Source: Namhaeicola litoreus
GTDB taxonomy: Bacteria > Bacteroidota > Bacteroidia > Flavobacteriales > Flavobacteriaceae
NCBI RefSeq assembly: GCF_042679565.1
Contig: NZ_JBHTMY010000001.1
Location: forward strand, 353,899 to 417,898
Length of the DNA stretch: 64,000 nt
Reading direction: 5' to 3'
Shown here: positions 62,801 through 64,000 of the stretch, in pieces
How positions within the stretch are numbered: position 1 is the first letter of the stretch
How the letters are laid out: each line of letters starts with the position of its first letter
Made by a program: the position numbers and the translations under genes
Notes under the pieces: generated by a model
The model's database searches: none
What the model saw: the letters and a program-made list of their open reading frames with translations, nothing else
Told to the model about the DNA's origin: nothing

Positions 62801-64000
62801 AGGTAAAAGATCTTGAACTGTAACTCCAGTTGATTCGCTCAATCCGTTATTTTGAACAGTAATCGTATATACAACATTTGATCCAACATTTGGTGTATTA
62901 TTATCTACCACCATTGTTAATTCTATATCTGATGCCGCTGTTGGTGTTGTTGTAACACTAGCCCAGTCATCTTCAGTTGGATCGTTATTTGCCGGAGTAG
63001 AATCTGGATCTACAAGATCAGATGCAACTACTTCAGCAATATTTTCATAATTACCAGTCGGATTAACCGTTGCGGTAATTTGAATTGTTAAATTACTTCC
63101 TGAAGAAACATTTCCAATATTCCATAATCCGGTAGTTGAATTATAATTACCTCCTGAATTATCACTTATATAGGTGTATCCATTTGGTAAAAAGTCTGTT
63201 ACCACTACTCCACTAGCATCACTTGGGCCGTTGTTAGATAACTCAAGACTAAATACTACTGATGCACCAACCTGAGGAATCGAATTGTCAACTGACATCG
63301 ATATTTCAATGTCCGCACTTGATAATGATGTGATTGCATTATCCGTAACAGGATCTGACAATTCATCTGCATCTACTGTAACAGTATTAATAATATCGGT
63401 TCCTTTAATAAAATCATTCAACTCAACTGTATAACTTAAAGTATATATCCAAGTTTCTCCTGCTTCCATAACATTAGCTATGCCATTATCACCAGAAGGC
63501 CCTACCAATACTCCATTATTACCACTTGGCAATAAATCTTGTATTGAAATATTTGTCAAATTAATTGTGCCGTTATTTGTTAAAGTAATAGTATAATCAA
63601 GCACTTCTCCAACAGCTGTTACATTTGTTGGCCCACCTGTCTGTTCCTTAGTCACTGAAAGTTCTGCAATACAATTTGGTGCTGTCAGAATAATCGTTGC
63701 ATTATTTGTGGACACACAAGAAGTAACTGAATTTCTAATTACAACATCATAATTACCTGCTACTAAACCATTAAATGTATTTGATGGCTGGAATGTTACT
63801 CCATTATCGATACTGTACTCTAAATCAGAACCGGTCGCTTCAATTATGATACTTCCATTATTTAAAATTGGGCATGATACGACTGTTGGATCATTAAATA
63901 TAATATTTGTAATCAATAATGATGCAGGCTCGCCAACTGTATAACTCTGTGTTGAAGTTGCGCCATTCGCATCCGTTACCGTTACACTATAGGTCCCTGC
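59858..64000 (-). CDS. Giant T9SS adhesin, cassette A (5' end outside window)
   Basis: The visible 1,380 residues start inside an SprB-type repeat (GTYSVTVTDANG) whose frame stays open to the edge, so the N-terminus is missing; an apparent start near 63916 is only an internal TTG. After a cysteine-paired SprB-like repeat come five DUF11 domains, a cadherin-like domain (about 61420-61750), a long aspartate-rich calcium-repeat region of two 202-residue copies, and a type B T9SS C-terminal domain (PNGFSPNGDGVND, YDRWGGKVWEY, AGTYFYVIEF). It is expected on the cell surface, held by the adjacent PorP. Ligand unknown. Confidence 0.93.
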   Translation of the reverse strand, partial: AGTYSVTVTDANGATSTQSYTVGEPASLLITNIIFNDPTVVSCPILNNGSIIIEATGSDLEYSIDNGVTFQPSNTFNGLVAGNYDVVIRNSVTSCVSTNNATIILTAPNCIAELSVTKEQTGGPTNVTAVGEVLDYTITLTNNGTINLTNISIQDLLPSGNNGVLVGPSGDNGIANVMEAGETWIYTLSYTVELNDFIKGTDIINTVTVDADELSDPVTDNAITSLSSADIEISMSVDNSIPQVGASVVFSLELSNNGPSDASGVVVTDFLPNGYTYISDNSGGNYNSTTGLWNIGNVSSGSNLTIQITATVNPTGNYENIAEVVASDLVDPDSTPANNDPTEDDWASVTTTPTAASDIELTMVVDNNTPNVGSNVVYTITVQNNGLSESTGVTVQDLLPDGLTFVSDDSSGSYNENTGVWILSNIPAGSSATINITANVNVTGNYTNIAEVATADQLDPDSTPGNGDSSEDDYAEITLDAQAVSDLELTMNVDNSDPFVGENVVFTLNVVNNGPSNATGVAVQNLLPNGFTFVADSGLGSYNAATGDWNIGNLGAGSTSEIQITVSVNTTGNYENIAEISAADNFDPDSTPGNSVVTEDDYATITIVPTPVSDLSLTQNVSDANPTTGDVITFTIKVQNDGPSDATGVSIVNRIPSGFGNIRAISNGGNLNGTDLSWNGITIPAGSSITLEFSADVLITGTYINEAEITASDILDPDSDPNMSFDVDDLNDGLADDDESRFEEIIINYLPIAVNDDVIIVENSKDHRIDVLLDNGYGADDFGGDGPGSNAIVLNALPMNGTATIQDNGTPTDPTDDYVLYTPNIDFVGIDSFTYTIEDGQGLIGSSEGDKSTATVSIEVIVDTDGDLVGDIYDIDDDNDGILDTVEGLSDFDSDSYPNSLDIDTDNDGIPDNIEAQTTAGYIKPSGNDTDRNGLDDAYESTPGAGEGISVVNSDNDIDPDYVDQDSDNDRVPDSLEGHDFNHDSMADVLPTGTDSDQDGLDDGYEGADMNDGFVVNGIINNPLTDLPNTDKDNEVDYRDIDDDNDGIATIDEDLDGNGNPTDDDTDGDLVANYLDIDDDNDGILTIVEGTADVDNDSRPNYLDIDADGDGIPDNIEAQNTLEYILPSFIDSDNNGLDDAYESSPGAGTGIQVVDTDKDGDIDMLDSDSDNDNVPDATEGHDYDHNGLADTSPSNSDQDNDGLDDGYEGSDRNDGFIPNDEIFNPYTDLPNRDDADDVDYRDIDDDNDGINTVEEDSNEDGDPTNDNCDEDYWPNYLDETPCNIVPNGFSPNGDGVNDTLVVPALSEYPDFKMEIYDRWGGKVWEYQRKGQASPTWWDGYSQNSLTLNKGELMPAGTYFYVIEFNKNNRKRETGWVYLNK
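60203..60808 (-). repeat. Second copy of 202-residue calcium-repeat unit
   Basis: 606 nt encode DTDGDLVANYLDIDDDNDGI and onward to EDSNEDGDPT. It holds DxDxDG calcium motifs and matches the preceding unit step by step, including PDNIEAQ, GLDDAYES, PGAG, EGHD, DGYEG, DGF, TDLPN and DYRDIDDDNDGI. Confidence 0.88.
60809..61414 (-). repeat. First copy of 202-residue calcium-repeat unit
   Basis: 606 nt encode DTDGDLVGDIYDIDDDNDGI and onward to DLDGNGNPTD. It is of exactly the same length as the next copy and keeps the same order of short motifs, a clear tandem duplication within the gene. Confidence 0.88.
61778..63316 (-). repeat. Four DUF11 repeats with an exact 128-residue period
   Basis: The starting aspartates of the four repeats lie at 63313, 62929, 62545 and 62161, each 384 nt apart. 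Each repeat has SDxELTxxVDN, GxxVxFTLxVxNNGPSxATGVxVxxLLPxG, a GNYENIAEV segment and DPDSTPGN. A fifth, more divergent DUF11 precedes them (63317-63660). Confidence 0.88.

Noticed and set aside
60203..63316. Regular DNA repeats suggestive of CRISPR or satellite DNA
   Set aside because: The periods are 384 and 606 bp, stay in frame and encode protein repeats; there are no short identical direct repeats with spacers.
63914..63916. Start codon of giant adhesin A at 63916
   Set aside because: It is a TTG inside an SprB-type repeat; the frame continues open with family sequence to the window edge.

Overview
The window looks like a chromosomal segment of a member of the Flavobacteriia (Bacteroidota), probably a marine gliding or surface-associated species. 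The evidence is low-GC coding DNA, Bacteroidota-type promoters (TAnnTTTG -7 elements, some with an upstream TTG), mostly A-rich start regions without Shine-Dalgarno sequences, a Flavobacteriia-like housekeeping gene order, and two giant type IX secretion system (T9SS) substrates with gliding-motility-type C-terminal domains. I see no insertion sequence, prophage, integrase or CRISPR array. Two tRNA genes are present: Ser-GGA and a CAU-anticodon tRNA.

Left part (about 0-15 kb, mostly + strand): polysaccharide deacetylase, a cysteine-less thioredoxin-fold protein (-), polA, the translation cluster rplM-rpsI-rpsB-tsf-pyrH-frr, an MMPL/RND-type transporter translationally coupled to rfbA, asnS, rpoN and a small membrane protein. 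From 15 to 20 kb on the - strand come a PorT-like barrel, a TolQ/ExbB - membrane protein - ExbD - ExbD energy-transduction operon, tRNA-Ser and type I asparaginase; a membrane zinc peptidase is on +.

Middle part (20-47 kb): an AsnC/Lrp regulator; fatty-acid and cofactor genes (accC, accB, fabH, rpmF, a DUF177 protein, pdxA, ribE); a small sorting-signal-like protein; a tRNA; a polyprenyl synthetase with a coupled unknown gene; a TetR-TolC-HlyD-RND efflux operon with a clear palindrome at its promoter; a patatin/beta-barrel protein; uvrC; a DUF4230 protein; a group II PLP decarboxylase; and an ileS - DksA-like - unknown - lspA operon. The ileS gene carries a perfect AGGAGG Shine-Dalgarno, which is unusual for this phylum. 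Several convergent gene pairs overlap at their stop codons.

Right part (47-64 kb, all - strand) is the most interesting. It holds two consecutive copies of a three-gene cassette: giant T9SS adhesin, then a PorP/SprF outer-membrane barrel, then a PorE-like protein (PD40 propeller, carboxypeptidase-regulatory fold, OmpA peptidoglycan-binding domain). A third solo PorE-like gene follows behind a terminator. In both cassettes a perfect 9-bp hairpin without a U-tract separates the adhesin from porP. The adhesins are mosaics with very regular repeats: SprB repeats alternating in two cysteine subtypes, 205-residue calcium/Ig modules, DUF11 repeats with an exact 128-residue period, and a 202-residue tandem duplication of calcium-binding repeats. 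The first adhesin runs off the right edge of the window. I infer that each cassette is a self-contained secreted-adhesin, outer-membrane-anchor and peptidoglycan-linker system.
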